Source: Brachymonas wangyanguii
GTDB lineage: Bacteria; Pseudomonadota; Gammaproteobacteria; Burkholderiales; Burkholderiaceae_C
Length of the DNA stretch: 64,000 nt
Direction: 5' to 3'
Assembly (NCBI RefSeq): GCF_045055315.1
Contig: NZ_CP173677.1
Span: 1,054,001-1,118,000 of the forward strand
Numbering within the stretch: position 1 is the stretch's first letter; each line of letters begins with the position of its first letter. The translations under genes and the position numbers were made by a program. The notes beneath the pieces were generated by a model. It searched no databases and was not told where the DNA came from. It was given only the letters and a program-made list of their open reading frames with translations. Shown in pieces: positions 1 through 9,132 of the stretch.

Positions 1-24
1 TCCCTGCAGCAGGAGATCGCCGCC

Positions 25-267
25 ATGCCTATTGCCAACATCGTCATCTATTTCGCCTGGATTGCGGCTGTCGTTGCCTTTGTCCTGGCCGGCCTGTCCC
101 TGACGCACGTGGGGGCTGGCATCCATCCCTTGCTGGGCGATACCCAGGCTGGCCTGGTGTTCCTGCTGTGCGGCATCACCATGGTGGTGTTTGCGATTTT
201 TCCGCGCCTGATCTACCGCCTGACCAAGCGTGAAAAGGAACAGCACACTGCCGAGGACGATGCCTGA
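25..267 (+). CDS. small two-helix membrane protein, function unknown
   Basis: This encodes an 80-residue protein with two hydrophobic stretches, about residues 5-27 and 40-60, and a short charged tail (RLTKREKEQH), so it is probably an inner-membrane protein. An AGGAG ribosome binding site lies a few bases before the ATG. It converges on pth, with six bases between the stop codons. I do not recognise the family and assign no function. The good ribosome binding site and clean reading frame make it a likely real gene. Confidence 0.65.
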   Translation: MPIANIVIYFAWIAAVVAFVLAGLSLTHVGAGIHPLLGDTQAGLVFLLCGITMVVFAIFPRLIYRLTKREKEQHTAEDDA

Positions 268-273
268 ACGGTC

Positions 274-846
274 TCAGGGTGCCGTATGGATGTCCTTGGT
301 CGCCTTGGTCATGTCGCCGGCCAGCAGGTCGGGCAGGGCCTTGAGGCTGTGGTCAATCGCCTGTTCGATGGCAATGCGGTGGTCGGGCGAGGGTTTTTTC
401 AGTACCCAGTGCACCACTTCGGACTTCACGCCCGGATGGCCAATGCCAATGCGCAGGCGCCAGTAATCGGGTGAGCCGAGTTGCGCGTGGATATCGCGCA
501 GGCCGTTGTGGCCGGCGTGACCGCCGCCTTTCTTGAGCTTGACCTGGCCCGGCTCAAGATCCAGTTCGTCGTGCACCACCAGGATGTTTTCCGGTGGAAT
601 CTTGAAAAAGCGTGCCAGCGCGCCGACCGACTGGCCGGAGCGGTTCATGAAGGTCTGCGGCTGCAGCACCCAGACCGGCTTGCCCTGGATCGTGGTGCGG
701 CCCATCAGGCCGTGGTAGCTGCGCTCCATGTTCAGGAACAGGCCCAGCTTGCGCGCGGCGGCATCGGTCCACCAGAAGCCGGCGTTGTGGCGGGTGTCTG
801 CGTATTGCGGTCCGGGGTTGCCGAGGCCGACGATGAGCTGGATCAT
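274..846 (-). CDS. pth: peptidyl-tRNA hydrolase
   Basis: Pth releases tRNA from peptidyl-tRNAs that drop off ribosomes. The protein has 190 residues, the usual size. The family signature GLGNPGPQYADTRHNAGF is at the N-terminus, and Asn10, His20 (catalytic), Asp93 and Asn114 fall at the numbers known from the E. coli enzyme. It is the last gene of a leftward run tRNA-Gln-prs-rplY-pth, a common betaproteobacterial order. The rplY terminator hairpin between rplY and pth suggests pth is expressed partly by read-through or from its own promoter. Confidence 0.97.
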   Translation of the reverse strand: MIQLIVGLGNPGPQYADTRHNAGFWWTDAAARKLGLFLNMERSYHGLMGRTTIQGKPVWVLQPQTFMNRSGQSVGALARFFKIPPENILVVHDELDLEPGQVKLKKGGGHAGHNGLRDIHAQLGSPDYWRLRIGIGHPGVKSEVVHWVLKKPSPDHRIAIEQAIDHSLKALPDLLAGDMTKATKDIHTAP

Positions 847-893
847 GACGATGTCTTGCGTGGAGAAAAGAAAGAGGATACGGCAGCGCCCAT

Positions 894-920
894 GAAAAAG
901 CCCACCGAAGTGGGCTTTTC
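894..920 (-). terminator. rho-independent terminator after rplY
   Basis: On the minus strand the stem GCCCAC/GTGGGC closes a TTCG tetraloop and is followed by TTTTT. It lies about 20 bases past the rplY stop codon and before pth. Confidence 0.8.
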
Positions 921-939
921 CTGTGCGCGTGTGCCGGGA

Positions 940-1554
940 TTATTCGGCAGCAGCTTCGCCTTCGCCTTCAGCAGCGGCAGCAGCGCCACCACCGGCCGGG
1001 CCAACAATGGTCACCAGCACCGGGTCGGTTTCACCGCCCTGGGCGACGAATTCCACGCCTTCGGGCAGGGTCAGCTGGCTGGCCAGCACGACGTCACCCT
1101 TCTTGGCCTGGCTCAGGTCCACGACGATGGCTTCCGGCAGGTCCTTGGGCAGACAGACGATTTCCAGTTCGTTCTGGACGTGGTTGACCGTGCAGCGGTC
1201 CAGCTTGACAGCGTCGGACTCGTCAGCACCCACGAAGTGCAGCGGCACCTTCAGGGTCAACTTCTCGCCAGCGACCACGCGCTGGAAGTCCACGTGCAGC
1301 ACCAGCTGCTTGTAGGGGTGGTATTGCACGTCACGCAGCAGCACCGGGGTGACCTTGCCGGCCACTTCCAGGTTCAGCACGGAAGAGTGGAACACTTCCT
1401 TTTTCAGGGCGTGCCACAGGGCGTTGTGGTCCAGTTCGATGGCGACCGGATCAGCGTTGCCGCCGTAAACGATACCGGGGGTTTTACCAGCATTGCGCAG
1501 GCGGCGGCTCGCACCCGTACCTTGCATGGTGCGCTCAAAAGCGACGACTTTCAT
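940..1554 (-). CDS. rplY: 50S ribosomal protein L25, long (Ctc) form
   Basis: This is ribosomal protein L25, which binds 5S rRNA in the large subunit. At 204 residues it is the long form, with an N-terminal L25 beta-barrel and a C-terminal TL5/Ctc-type domain. It ends in a low-complexity Gly/Ala/Glu tail (AAAAEGEGEAAAE). The start MKVVAFERT is chosen because GGAGAAAACC precedes that ATG; the open frame extends further upstream without support. It follows prs and ends at a strong terminator. Confidence 0.95.
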   Translation of the reverse strand: MKVVAFERTMQGTGASRRLRNAGKTPGIVYGGNADPVAIELDHNALWHALKKEVFHSSVLNLEVAGKVTPVLLRDVQYHPYKQLVLHVDFQRVVAGEKLTLKVPLHFVGADESDAVKLDRCTVNHVQNELEIVCLPKDLPEAIVVDLSQAKKGDVVLASQLTLPEGVEFVAQGGETDPVLVTIVGPAGGGAAAAAEGEGEAAAE

Positions 1555-1603
1555 GGTTTTCTCCATTGGTGGCAGCACCGCGACCAGTGTCTGCCTGGGT
1601 TGA

Positions 1604-1632
1604 TAAAAAAATCTGCACTTGAACGTGTGCAG
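1604..1632 (-). terminator. rho-independent terminator after prs
   Basis: On the minus strand CTGCAC/GTGCAG with an 8-base loop is followed by ATTTTTTT. It lies about 25 bases beyond the prs stop codon. Confidence 0.75.
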
Positions 1633-1657
1633 AGGACGTTGTAAGGAGACCGGAAGA

Positions 1658-2632
1658 TCAGTTCTGGTCGTCGCTGTCGCTGAACAGGCCCAGCACGGAA
1701 TCGCCATTGGCAATGTGCTGCATGGTCTTGGCAATCAGCGGGGCTACCGAGACCTGGCGGATCTTGGTGCAAGCCTGCGCTTGCGGCGACAGCGGAATGG
1801 TGTTGGTCACCACCACTTCGTCCAGGGCGTCGCCACGGGCAATGCGCTCGATGGCCGGACCGCTGAAGATCGGGTGGGTACAGTAGGCATAGACATTCTT
1901 GGCACCGCGCTCCTTGAGCACTTCGGCAGCCTTTACCAGGGTGCCGGCGGTGTCGATCATGTCGTCCATGATGATGCAGGTACGGTTGCCGATGTCACCG
2001 ATGATGTTCATCACTTCGCTGACGTTGGCGCGCGGACGGCGCTTGTCGATGATGGCCAGGTCGCAGCCGAGCTGCTTGGCCAGTGCGCGGGCACGCACCA
2101 CGCCGCCCACGTCCGGCGACACCACGATCGGGTCATCGTAGTTCTGCTGGCGCAGGTCGCTCAGCAGCACCGGGGAAGCGTAGATGTTGTCCACGGGAAT
2201 ATCGAAGAAGCCCTGGATCTGGTCGGCGTGCAGGTCCATGGTCAGCACGCTGTGCACACCCATGGTCTGCAGCAGGTTGGCCACGACCTTGGCCGAGATC
2301 GGCACGCGCGAGGAACGCGGACGGCGGTCCTGGCGGGCGTAGCCGTAGTAGGGGATGACGGCCTGGATGCGCTCGGCGGAAGCGCGCTTGAGCGCGTCTA
2401 CCATGATGAGCAGTTCCATCAGGTTGTCGTTGGTCGGGGCGCAGGTGGGCTGGATGATGAAGACATCACGTGCGCGCACGTTCTGCTTGATTTCCACCGT
2501 GACTTCGCCGTCGGAGAAACGGCCTACCTGGACTTCGCCCAGGGTGGTGCCCAGGCACTGGACCACTTCTTCGGCAAGACGGGGGTTGGCGTTGCCGGTG
2601 AAGACGAGGAAGTCAGAGGCGGAAGAGGTCAT
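1658..2632 (-). CDS. prs: ribose-phosphate pyrophosphokinase (PRPP synthetase)
   Basis: Prs makes phosphoribosyl pyrophosphate from ribose 5-phosphate and ATP for nucleotide, His and Trp synthesis. The protein has 324 residues. The class I signature around DLHADQIQGFFDIPVDN (near residue 130) and the PRPP-loop DDMIDTAGTL (near residue 225) are intact. The start at MTSSASDFLVFTGNANP is chosen from family alignment; the frame stays open upstream through the tRNA-Gln gene, which is not coding. It lies directly downstream of tRNA-Gln and is probably co-transcribed with it. Confidence 0.96.
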   Translation of the reverse strand: MTSSASDFLVFTGNANPRLAEEVVQCLGTTLGEVQVGRFSDGEVTVEIKQNVRARDVFIIQPTCAPTNDNLMELLIMVDALKRASAERIQAVIPYYGYARQDRRPRSSRVPISAKVVANLLQTMGVHSVLTMDLHADQIQGFFDIPVDNIYASPVLLSDLRQQNYDDPIVVSPDVGGVVRARALAKQLGCDLAIIDKRRPRANVSEVMNIIGDIGNRTCIIMDDMIDTAGTLVKAAEVLKERGAKNVYAYCTHPIFSGPAIERIARGDALDEVVVTNTIPLSPQAQACTKIRQVSVAPLIAKTMQHIANGDSVLGLFSDSDDQN

Positions 2633-2718
2633 TTCGGGTTCCGGAAATGAAAAAAGCCATCGGCAGGATCGTACGCTGGCGATGGCCGTTAAACGGTGTG
2701 ATGCTCTGGACAGGTAGA

Positions 2719-2795
2719 TGGCAGGGGAGGAAGGATTCGAACCCTCGCATGCCGGAATCAAAATCCGGTGCCTTAACCAACTTGGCTACTCCCCT
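2719..2795 (-). tRNA. tRNA-Gln (anticodon TTG)
   Basis: A 77-nt cloverleaf on the minus strand has acceptor AGGGGAG/CTCCCCT, encoded CCA, an anticodon stem CCGGA/TCCGG and the 7-base loop TTTTGAT, which gives anticodon TTG. It sits between ispE and prs. Confidence 0.96.
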
Positions 2796-2837
2796 ACACA
2801 CGCTGACTGTCATGAACAATCAGCGTCATGCTGTTCG

Positions 2838-3698
2838 TTAAGCCCTCCATTGTAGCAGAGGATGAAGGGCCATATTGCTGCAAACCCGTATTTTCCAGTT
2901 TTTTGTTGCAGGCTGTTGTAAATCTGCACTCTGGAAGCTGGTGGGCAGCTCAGCAAACACTGCAGTGCCGGAACCGGTCATGCGCCCTTGCAGCTGGTGC
3001 TGCTGCAGCCAGGACAGAGCCTGGGTGACGGAAGGGCAGAGCCCTTGGGCAACCGGTTGCAGGTCATTGCGTCCGTACTGGTACGGGCTTGTGCTTGCAA
3101 CGAAGTCTGCGATTGTAGCAGCACTTGTATCCCTTTTTAAGGCTGGGTCGGTAAAAATTTTTCCCGTGGGTGCGCCTTCCTCGGGCTTGACCACCAGAAA
3201 GCGTGCCGGCGGCAGCTCTACCGCCTGCAATTGTTCGCCAATGCCCTCGACCCAGGCGTTGCGGCCGAACAGGAAGAAGGGCACATCGGCACCGAGTTCG
3301 AGGCCTATGGCCGCCAGTTGCTGCGGCGACAGGCGCAGGTCCCACAGCCGGTTGAGCGCCAGCAGGCAGCTGGCGGCATCGGAGGAGCCACCGCCCATGC
3401 CGGCTTCCGAGGGAATCTGCTTGTGTAAATGGATATGGGCGCCCAGCGTGCAGCCGGTGGCTTGCTGCAACTTGCGCGCGGCGCGCACGCACAGGTCTTC
3501 GGCCGGCAGCTGGCTGTGCGGATCGGCATCGCTGCGGGTGATGCGGCCATCGGCCTGCAGGCGGAAATCCAGCGTGTCCTGCCAGTCGATCAGCATGAAT
3601 ACCGATTGCAGCAGGTGGTAGCCGTCCGGGCGGCGGCCGGTGATGTGCAGGAACAGGTTGAGCTTGGCAGGCGCCGGAATATCACGCAGCTCGGTCAT
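2838..3698 (-). CDS. ispE: 4-diphosphocytidyl-2-C-methyl-D-erythritol kinase
   Basis: IspE phosphorylates CDP-methylerythritol in the MEP pathway of isoprenoid synthesis. The 286-residue protein has the GHMP-kinase ATP loop SEAGMGGGSSDAAS near residue 95 and the N-terminal PAKLNLFLHI motif. Its ATG overlaps the lolB stop codon by four bases (ATGA), so the two are translationally coupled. The order lolB-ispE-tRNA-Gln-prs is typical of beta- and gammaproteobacteria. Confidence 0.97.
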   Translation of the reverse strand: MTELRDIPAPAKLNLFLHITGRRPDGYHLLQSVFMLIDWQDTLDFRLQADGRITRSDADPHSQLPAEDLCVRAARKLQQATGCTLGAHIHLHKQIPSEAGMGGGSSDAASCLLALNRLWDLRLSPQQLAAIGLELGADVPFFLFGRNAWVEGIGEQLQAVELPPARFLVVKPEEGAPTGKIFTDPALKRDTSAATIADFVASTSPYQYGRNDLQPVAQGLCPSVTQALSWLQQHQLQGRMTGSGTAVFAELPTSFQSADLQQPATKNWKIRVCSNMALHPLLQWRA

Positions 3699-4222
3699 GT
3701 CGCGTCTGCATCCACCGATTCGATGATGAGCTGCAGGCGTGCCGTGGGCAATGGTTGCAGGCGTTTGGCGATCAGGCGGCCTTCGCTGCGCTGCGACAGG
3801 TCGGGCTCCCAGCCGGGGACCGGGGTGGGACGGCCATCGAGCCAGTCGAACAGCGAAGTGACGGGCACATTGGTGCCGGTGACTTCGGTGACCAGGCTGT
3901 CCAGGTCCGGATAGGCGCGCGTGCCATTGCCTTGCTGCAGCTCGGCGACACCGGGCATCCAGCGGATCTGCGCCAGCTGGCCGCCCAGCGGGTTGAACAG
4001 GCCGAGCGTGCCGCTGAGGGCGTTGCCGGTCAGTTCAAAGCCGGCGATAAAGGATTGCGGCGGATCCTGGTCGAGTACCAGCGACAGGCGGCCGGCCCAG
4101 GCACGAATCGGGCCGTCGGGAATCGGCGTGGCGGGAACGGAGGCGCAGCCAGCCAGCGTGGCACCCAGCAACAGGGCGGCACCCAGCTGCAGGCTGCGGC
4201 GGCGGGAAATGGAATCGGTCAT
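3695..4222 (-). CDS. lolB: outer-membrane lipoprotein insertion factor LolB
   Basis: LolB receives lipoproteins from LolA in the periplasm and places them in the outer membrane, and is itself a lipoprotein. The 175-residue protein starts with an Arg-rich n-region (SRRRSLQLGAALLLGATLAGC) that ends in the lipobox LAGC, with Cys26 as the acylated residue. It starts two bases after the upstream TPR gene and overlaps ispE by four bases. Confidence 0.9.
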   Translation of the reverse strand: MTDSISRRRSLQLGAALLLGATLAGCASVPATPIPDGPIRAWAGRLSLVLDQDPPQSFIAGFELTGNALSGTLGLFNPLGGQLAQIRWMPGVAELQQGNGTRAYPDLDSLVTEVTGTNVPVTSLFDWLDGRPTPVPGWEPDLSQRSEGRLIAKRLQPLPTARLQLIIESVDADAT

Positions 4223-4224
4223 GG

Positions 4225-6129
4225 TCAGGGGCGGGTGGGGGTGGCGGCAGGGCGCGGCGTGTAGCCCAGGCGCTGCATGGTTTCTTTCAGTACGGTGTCA
4301 TCCTTGTCCAGCACCAGGCCTTCCTCGAATACCTTGCCAGCGGCTTCACGGTCGCCGATGGTCCAGAGCACCTCGGCCAGGTGGGCGGCCACTTCGGCCT
4401 GCGGTTCGGCGACAAAGGCCTTTTCCAGCCAGCGGCGTGCTTCCGGCAGATTGCCCAGGCGGTATTCGACCCAGCCCATGCTGTCCTGGATGGCACCGCT
4501 GTCGGGCGACAGGTCCAGCGCCTTGCGGATCAGTTCCTTGGCTTCGGGCAGGCGTTCGTTGCGGTCGGCCAGCGTATAGCCCAAGGCGTTGAAGGCGTTG
4601 GGTGAATCGGGGCGCAGCGCCATCACCTTGCGCATGTCCTGCTCGGTGGCGGCGTAATTGCCCAGGCGCTCCTGCGTCATGCCGCGTGCGTACAGCAGTT
4701 CGGCATTCTCCGGGCTGCGGGCGATTTCGGCATCGAGCGCGCGCAGCGCCTCGGCGTGGCGACCGGCACGATCCAGCAGCTGGGCCTCGGCCAGGCTGCG
4801 CACCTGGCGCTGCTCGTCGTTGTCGGCGGGCAGGGCACGGATCTGCTGCAAGGCGAGATCGTACTTGCCCAGGCTGTTGAGGGTTTCGGCGCGCTGCACC
4901 ATGGCGGCGTGGCGGGCGCTTTCCGGCTGGATGCGTTCCAGCCAGCGCGCCGCTGCGGCCGGGTCATTCTGGTGATCGGCGATCTCGGCCATCATGATGT
5001 TGGCCTGCATGTCGCTGCTCACGGTCAGGTTGGCCTGCAGGATGCTGAGCGCGATATTGCCGTCTTCACGCGGGCCGGGCATCGGGTCTTCGGCCTTGCG
5101 TACGCGGAAATACTGCTGCAGCGATTTTTCAGCCGCCGCCCATTGCTTCTCCTGCAGTTGCAGGCCGCCCTGCAGCATCCAGGCCATGGCGTAATCCGGG
5201 TGCCTGCGCAGCACCAGGTCCAGTTGTTTCAGCGCATCGTCATGGCGGCGGATCTCGATCAGGGTCTTGGCATAGGCCAGCTGGATCTCTTGCGTGGCCT
5301 GGGGCGCGGTGGCGATCTTGCGTGCCAGCAGTTCGGCGCGGCGCGCCACGTCGGGCTGCTCCTGGCGCGAGGCGCGCATCAGGTCCATGGCGACCAGGCC
5401 TGGCAGCTCACGGTTGTGCAGCAGCGCGCCAAGCGCCACCTCGGGTGGCGTGGCCTGCTGGCTACGTTCCAGCATCTGCAGCGAAGGGGAGAAATCGCGT
5501 GCCAGCATCTGCATGCGTGCCATCGCCAGTGCGGCGACGAAGGCGGTATCGCGCTGCTCCACATACGGCTGCAGCGGTTCGCGCACGATGCCCAGGGCCT
5601 GCTGCTGATCCTTGACGTTCAGGTAATAGCTCGGGATGTTGTGGATCAGCGTCTGGCGCTTGTCGCCGCTGGCGTGGGCCAGCGCCTGGCGCAGCGGATC
5701 GGCGGTTTCACTGACGCGATCCAGCATCAGCAGCACCTGCAGCTGGTAGGTGTCTGCATTCGGGTCATTCGGCAGGGCGGTCTGCCAGGAGCGGATCGCC
5801 GTCAGTGCAGCATCCGGGGCGCGGCCCTGCAGCGCGATCTCGACGGCGCGCGCATAGAGGCGGCCGTCTTGCGTGCGGCGTGCCGCATCCATCAGGTAGA
5901 TGAAACCGCGCGAAGGGTTGTTGCGCTGCACGTAAAGCTCGCCGGCCAGGGTGTCGTACAGGGCGGTGGAGCTCTCGATCACGGCCTGCAGGGCGGTGCG
6001 GTCGGCGGCCTGCTGGGCGGCACTGCGCGGGGCGATGAGGGCCTCGGCGCCAGGCGTGGTGGCAGCCAGGGCCGGTGCCGTGCTCAGGGCGGCAGCCAGA
6101 CTCAGGGCAAGAAGGGAAAAGCGCTGCAA
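4225..6129 (-). CDS. exported tetratricopeptide-repeat protein
   Basis: This encodes a 634-residue protein made almost wholly of TPR helical repeats, clearest in the C-terminal half (for example ELLYARGMTQERLGNYAATEQDM and AFNALGYTLADRNERLPEAKEL). I place the start at a TTG codon because GAGGA lies seven bases upstream and it gives a clean signal peptide (QRFSLLALSLAAALSTAPALA), so the product is probably periplasmic. The frame is open for 75 codons further upstream, without a plausible start. It leads the leftward lolB-ispE run; co-occurrence with lolB suggests an envelope role, but that is inference. Confidence 0.85.
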   Translation of the reverse strand: MQRFSLLALSLAAALSTAPALAATTPGAEALIAPRSAAQQAADRTALQAVIESSTALYDTLAGELYVQRNNPSRGFIYLMDAARRTQDGRLYARAVEIALQGRAPDAALTAIRSWQTALPNDPNADTYQLQVLLMLDRVSETADPLRQALAHASGDKRQTLIHNIPSYYLNVKDQQQALGIVREPLQPYVEQRDTAFVAALAMARMQMLARDFSPSLQMLERSQQATPPEVALGALLHNRELPGLVAMDLMRASRQEQPDVARRAELLARKIATAPQATQEIQLAYAKTLIEIRRHDDALKQLDLVLRRHPDYAMAWMLQGGLQLQEKQWAAAEKSLQQYFRVRKAEDPMPGPREDGNIALSILQANLTVSSDMQANIMMAEIADHQNDPAAAARWLERIQPESARHAAMVQRAETLNSLGKYDLALQQIRALPADNDEQRQVRSLAEAQLLDRAGRHAEALRALDAEIARSPENAELLYARGMTQERLGNYAATEQDMRKVMALRPDSPNAFNALGYTLADRNERLPEAKELIRKALDLSPDSGAIQDSMGWVEYRLGNLPEARRWLEKAFVAEPQAEVAAHLAEVLWTIGDREAAGKVFEEGLVLDKDDTVLKETMQRLGYTPRPAATPTRP

Positions 6130-6286
6130 GGGAATGTCCTCGGAAATGCGGGCAGAATCGGGCCGGCCGGTCGGTGGCCTGTCTGTGGATAATAAAGGAT
6201 GTTGGGCGCGTCCCCCGCAAACGGGGCCTTCGCCCGGTATGCAGATGCAACGGCGCCAGGCGCCATTTCCCGAGAGACCGAATCCC
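6130..6286. promoter_or_regulatory. divergent promoter region between the TPR gene and mutM
   Basis: About 157 bases separate the two divergent starts, so both leftward and rightward promoters should lie here. I see no clear -35/-10 pair or operator and mark only the region. Confidence 0.4.
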
Positions 6287-7126
6287 GTGCCTGAATTGCC
6301 CGAAGTCGAAGTGACACGCCGCAGCTTTGCTGACCGCATCCGCGGTGCCACCATCCGTCAGGTGCAATTGGGCAAGCCCTTGCGTTGGCCGCTGGGCGTG
6401 GATCCGGACGACTTGCAGGGTCGCGTGGTGCAGGGCGTGCGCCGGCGTGGCAAGTACCTGCTGATGGATCTGGACCAGGGCCTGCTGATGCTACACCTGG
6501 GCATGTCGGGCAGCCTGCGCTTTGACAGCCGGCTGCCGCCCGCCGGACCGCATGACCACTTCGAGATGAACACCACGCTGGGTGTGCTGCGCCTCAACGA
6601 TCCGCGCCGCTTTGGCGCCATCATGTACATGGAAGGCGAGCACGATCCGCGTGCGCGCAAGCTGCTGGACCATCTGGGCGTGGAGCCGCTGGAAGACGCG
6701 TTCAGCCTGCAGCACCTGGCCGAAGGCCTGGCCAGGCGCAAGGCGCCGGTCAAGCAGGTACTGCTGGCCGGCGACATCGTGGTGGGCGTGGGCAATATCT
6801 ACTGCTCGGAAGCGCTGTTCCGTGCCGGTATCGATCCCTTGCTGCCGGCCAACCAGCTCAAGCCGGCGCAGGTACGCCGCCTGTGGGAAGCGATCCGCCA
6901 TATCATCCAGTGGGCGATTGACGAAGGCGGCAGCACGCTGAAGGATTTTTCCAGCGCCGAAGGGCGCAACGGCTATTTCCAGCTGCAGGCCATGGTGTAC
7001 GACCGCGCCGGCCAGCCTTGCCGCGTCTGCGACACGCCGATCCGCATGCTGCGCCAGGGCCAGCGCTCCACCTATGTCTGCGCCAAGTGCCAGAAAATGC
7101 CGCGCTCGCGCTTTCCGAAGCCATGA
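6287..7126 (+). CDS. mutM: formamidopyrimidine-DNA glycosylase (Fpg)
   Basis: MutM removes 8-oxoguanine and formamidopyrimidines from DNA and nicks the abasic site. The protein has 279 residues and starts at GTG, so that after Met removal the mature N-terminus is the catalytic proline of PELPEVE. Glu3, a Lys near residue 56 (RRGKYLLMD), and the C-terminal zinc finger CRVC...CAKC are all present. The frame is open far upstream but PELPEVE fixes the start. Its stop overlaps the mutY start (ATGA), coupling two enzymes of the same oxidised-guanine repair system. Confidence 0.97.
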   Translation: MPELPEVEVTRRSFADRIRGATIRQVQLGKPLRWPLGVDPDDLQGRVVQGVRRRGKYLLMDLDQGLLMLHLGMSGSLRFDSRLPPAGPHDHFEMNTTLGVLRLNDPRRFGAIMYMEGEHDPRARKLLDHLGVEPLEDAFSLQHLAEGLARRKAPVKQVLLAGDIVVGVGNIYCSEALFRAGIDPLLPANQLKPAQVRRLWEAIRHIIQWAIDEGGSTLKDFSSAEGRNGYFQLQAMVYDRAGQPCRVCDTPIRMLRQGQRSTYVCAKCQKMPRSRFPKP

Positions 7127-8217
7127 GCAACGTACCCCTGTTTCCGCTGGCGGAGTTGGATACCAGCGCAGCGGCCAGCCAGCAGCGCCTGTTGCAGCTG
7201 CGAGATGCTTTCTTTCCGCGGCTGGTGGTGTGGCAGCGCCAGCATGGCCGCCATGGCTTGCCCTGGCAGCAGCAGCGCGATCCCTACCGCGTCTGGCTGT
7301 CCGAGGTGATGCTGCAGCAGACCCAGGTGGTCACGGTGCTGGATTACTACGCACGCTTTCTACAGGCCTTTCCCGACGTACGGGCGCTGGCCGATGCGAC
7401 GCAGGAAGAGGTGATGGCCTTGTGGAGCGGGCTGGGCTACTACAGCCGAGCACGCAATCTGCATGCCTGTGCCCAGCAGGTGCGCGATGTGCATGGAGGC
7501 GAGTTTCCGCGCAGCAGCGCCGATCTGGTCAAGCTGCCGGGAATCGGCCCGTCTACAGCCGCGGCGATTGCGGCGTTCTGCTTTGGCGAGCGGGTCTCGA
7601 TATTCGATGCCAACGTACAGCGTGTGCTGGCGCGGCTGCTCGGTTTTGGCGAGGACCTGGCATCGGCCAGGGCGGTACGCGCCTTGCACGACATGGCGCA
7701 GCAACTGGTGCACGCGGATGCCGATGCGGCGGACATGGCTTCCTATACGCAGGGCCTGATGGATCTGGGCGCGACTGTCTGTACCGCACGCCAGCCGCGT
7801 TGTGCCGCCTGCCCGATGGCCAGCCTGTGCGCCGTGGCCGGTCAGGATCTGGCGGTGGAGCTGCCACGCAAGACAAAAAAGCTCAAGCGCACGGCTGAAT
7901 CATGGTGGCTGCTGGTGCTGCGCAGCCCGCAAGGCATCTGGCTGGAGCGGCGCGGGCAGCAGGGCATCTGGGCCGGGCTGCACTGTGTGCCCTTGTTCGG
8001 TTCGGAGGCCGATGCACTCGCTGCCGCAGCGGGGCTGGGCAGTGCGCATCATGCGCCCATGTTCCGCCATGTGTTGACGCACAAGGACTTGTACCTGCAT
8101 CCGGTCCTGATCGATGTGGCCGGCGGGCAGCAACCCGCCCTGGCCGGGGAATGGCATGCCGACTGGGCGGCGCGCGGCCTGCCTGCCCCCGTGCGCAAGT
8201 GGCTGGAGGCGCTGTGA
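7123..8217 (+). CDS. mutY: A/G-specific adenine glycosylase
   Basis: MutY removes adenine mispaired with 8-oxoguanine. The 364-residue protein has the catalytic Glu in SEVMLQQTQV, a helix-hairpin-helix (LPGIGPSTAAAIAAF), the catalytic Asp in IFDANVQRVLAR, the 4Fe-4S ligands C-x6-C-x2-C-x5-C (CTARQPRCAACPMASLC), and a C-terminal NUDIX-like 8-oxoG reader. It overlaps mutM by four bases and converges on rapZ with no bases between the stop codons. Confidence 0.97.
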   Translation: MSNVPLFPLAELDTSAAASQQRLLQLRDAFFPRLVVWQRQHGRHGLPWQQQRDPYRVWLSEVMLQQTQVVTVLDYYARFLQAFPDVRALADATQEEVMALWSGLGYYSRARNLHACAQQVRDVHGGEFPRSSADLVKLPGIGPSTAAAIAAFCFGERVSIFDANVQRVLARLLGFGEDLASARAVRALHDMAQQLVHADADAADMASYTQGLMDLGATVCTARQPRCAACPMASLCAVAGQDLAVELPRKTKKLKRTAESWWLLVLRSPQGIWLERRGQQGIWAGLHCVPLFGSEADALAAAAGLGSAHHAPMFRHVLTHKDLYLHPVLIDVAGGQQPALAGEWHADWAARGLPAPVRKWLEAL

Positions 8218-9114
8218 TCAGCGGTCGTCCTGCTCGCGGTGGCGCTTGAGCACCGAGCTCCAGTTGGCACGGAAGTCCTGGAACAGTTTTTCCACCAGGT
8301 AGACCGAGCGGTGCTGGCCGCCGGTACAGCCAATCGCCACCGTGACATAGCTGCGGTGGTCCTTGGCCAGTTCGGGCAGCCAGTGGCGCAGAAAGCCGTG
8401 GATATGCTGGCGCATCAGCTCCACATCGGGCTGCTGTTCCAGGAAATCGATCACCGGCTGGTCACGGCCGGTCAGCTCGCGCAGGCCGGGCTCGTAATGG
8501 GGATTGGGCAGCATGCGCACGTCAAACACATAGTCGGCATCAGCCGGCACGCCGCGCTTGAAGGCAAAGGATTCGAAAATCAGCGTGAGCTGTTGCGGAT
8601 CGACCGCGATCAGACTCTTGATCTGGCTGCGCAATTGGGCCGGGCGGCGCAGCGTGGTCTCGATCACGTGCGCCTGCAGGCGGAACTCGGCCAGCAACTT
8701 GCGCTCCAGCGCGATGGCGGCTTCCAGATCATGCGTCTGGTCGTTGGTGGCGACGACGGTGAGCGGGTGCTTGCGGCGCGTTTCGGAAAAGCGCCGCATC
8801 AGCATCGGGTCGGATGCATCCAGGAACAGGGCGGTGACCAGGATGCCGCTGCGGCGCAGGGCATCGACCTGCATCGGGATCAGCGGCAAGGACTTGGAAC
8901 TGCGCGCGTCCATGGCCACGGCAATGCGTCGGGACTGGTGCTGTTTCTCGATCTCGATAAAGGGCTGCAGCAATTCCGGCGGCAGGTTGTCCACGCAGTA
9001 GTAGCCGGAATCTTCCAGCGCCTGCAGGGCGATCGATTTGCCGGAGCCTGACATGCCGCTGATGATGACCAGGTGCATATCGGCTTCGGCGGGAGTCGGA
9101 TGGTGGGTGGTCAT
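8218..9114 (-). CDS. rapZ: RNase adapter RapZ / nucleotide-binding protein
   Basis: RapZ (YvcJ family) is an ATP/GTP-binding protein that in E. coli directs RNase E to the GlmZ small RNA and so sets GlmS level. The 298-residue protein has Walker A GMSGSGKS at residues 20-27 and the C-terminal motif GCTGGQHRSVY. An AGGA box seven bases before the first ATG supports that start; an internal Met at residue 13 (MHLVIISG) is an alternative with no visible ribosome binding site. Whether the sRNA role applies in betaproteobacteria is not known from this sequence. Confidence 0.93.
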   Translation of the reverse strand: MTTHHPTPAEADMHLVIISGMSGSGKSIALQALEDSGYYCVDNLPPELLQPFIEIEKQHQSRRIAVAMDARSSKSLPLIPMQVDALRRSGILVTALFLDASDPMLMRRFSETRRKHPLTVVATNDQTHDLEAAIALERKLLAEFRLQAHVIETTLRRPAQLRSQIKSLIAVDPQQLTLIFESFAFKRGVPADADYVFDVRMLPNPHYEPGLRELTGRDQPVIDFLEQQPDVELMRQHIHGFLRHWLPELAKDHRSYVTVAIGCTGGQHRSVYLVEKLFQDFRANWSSVLKRHREQDDR

Positions 9115-9132
9115 GGCATGGTCCTGTAACAG

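Noticed and set aside
2800..2826. ACGCTGA/TCAGCGT hairpin between ispE and tRNA-Gln as a terminator
   Set aside because: There is no T-run on either strand; it may be a processing hairpin of the tRNA precursor but I cannot support more.
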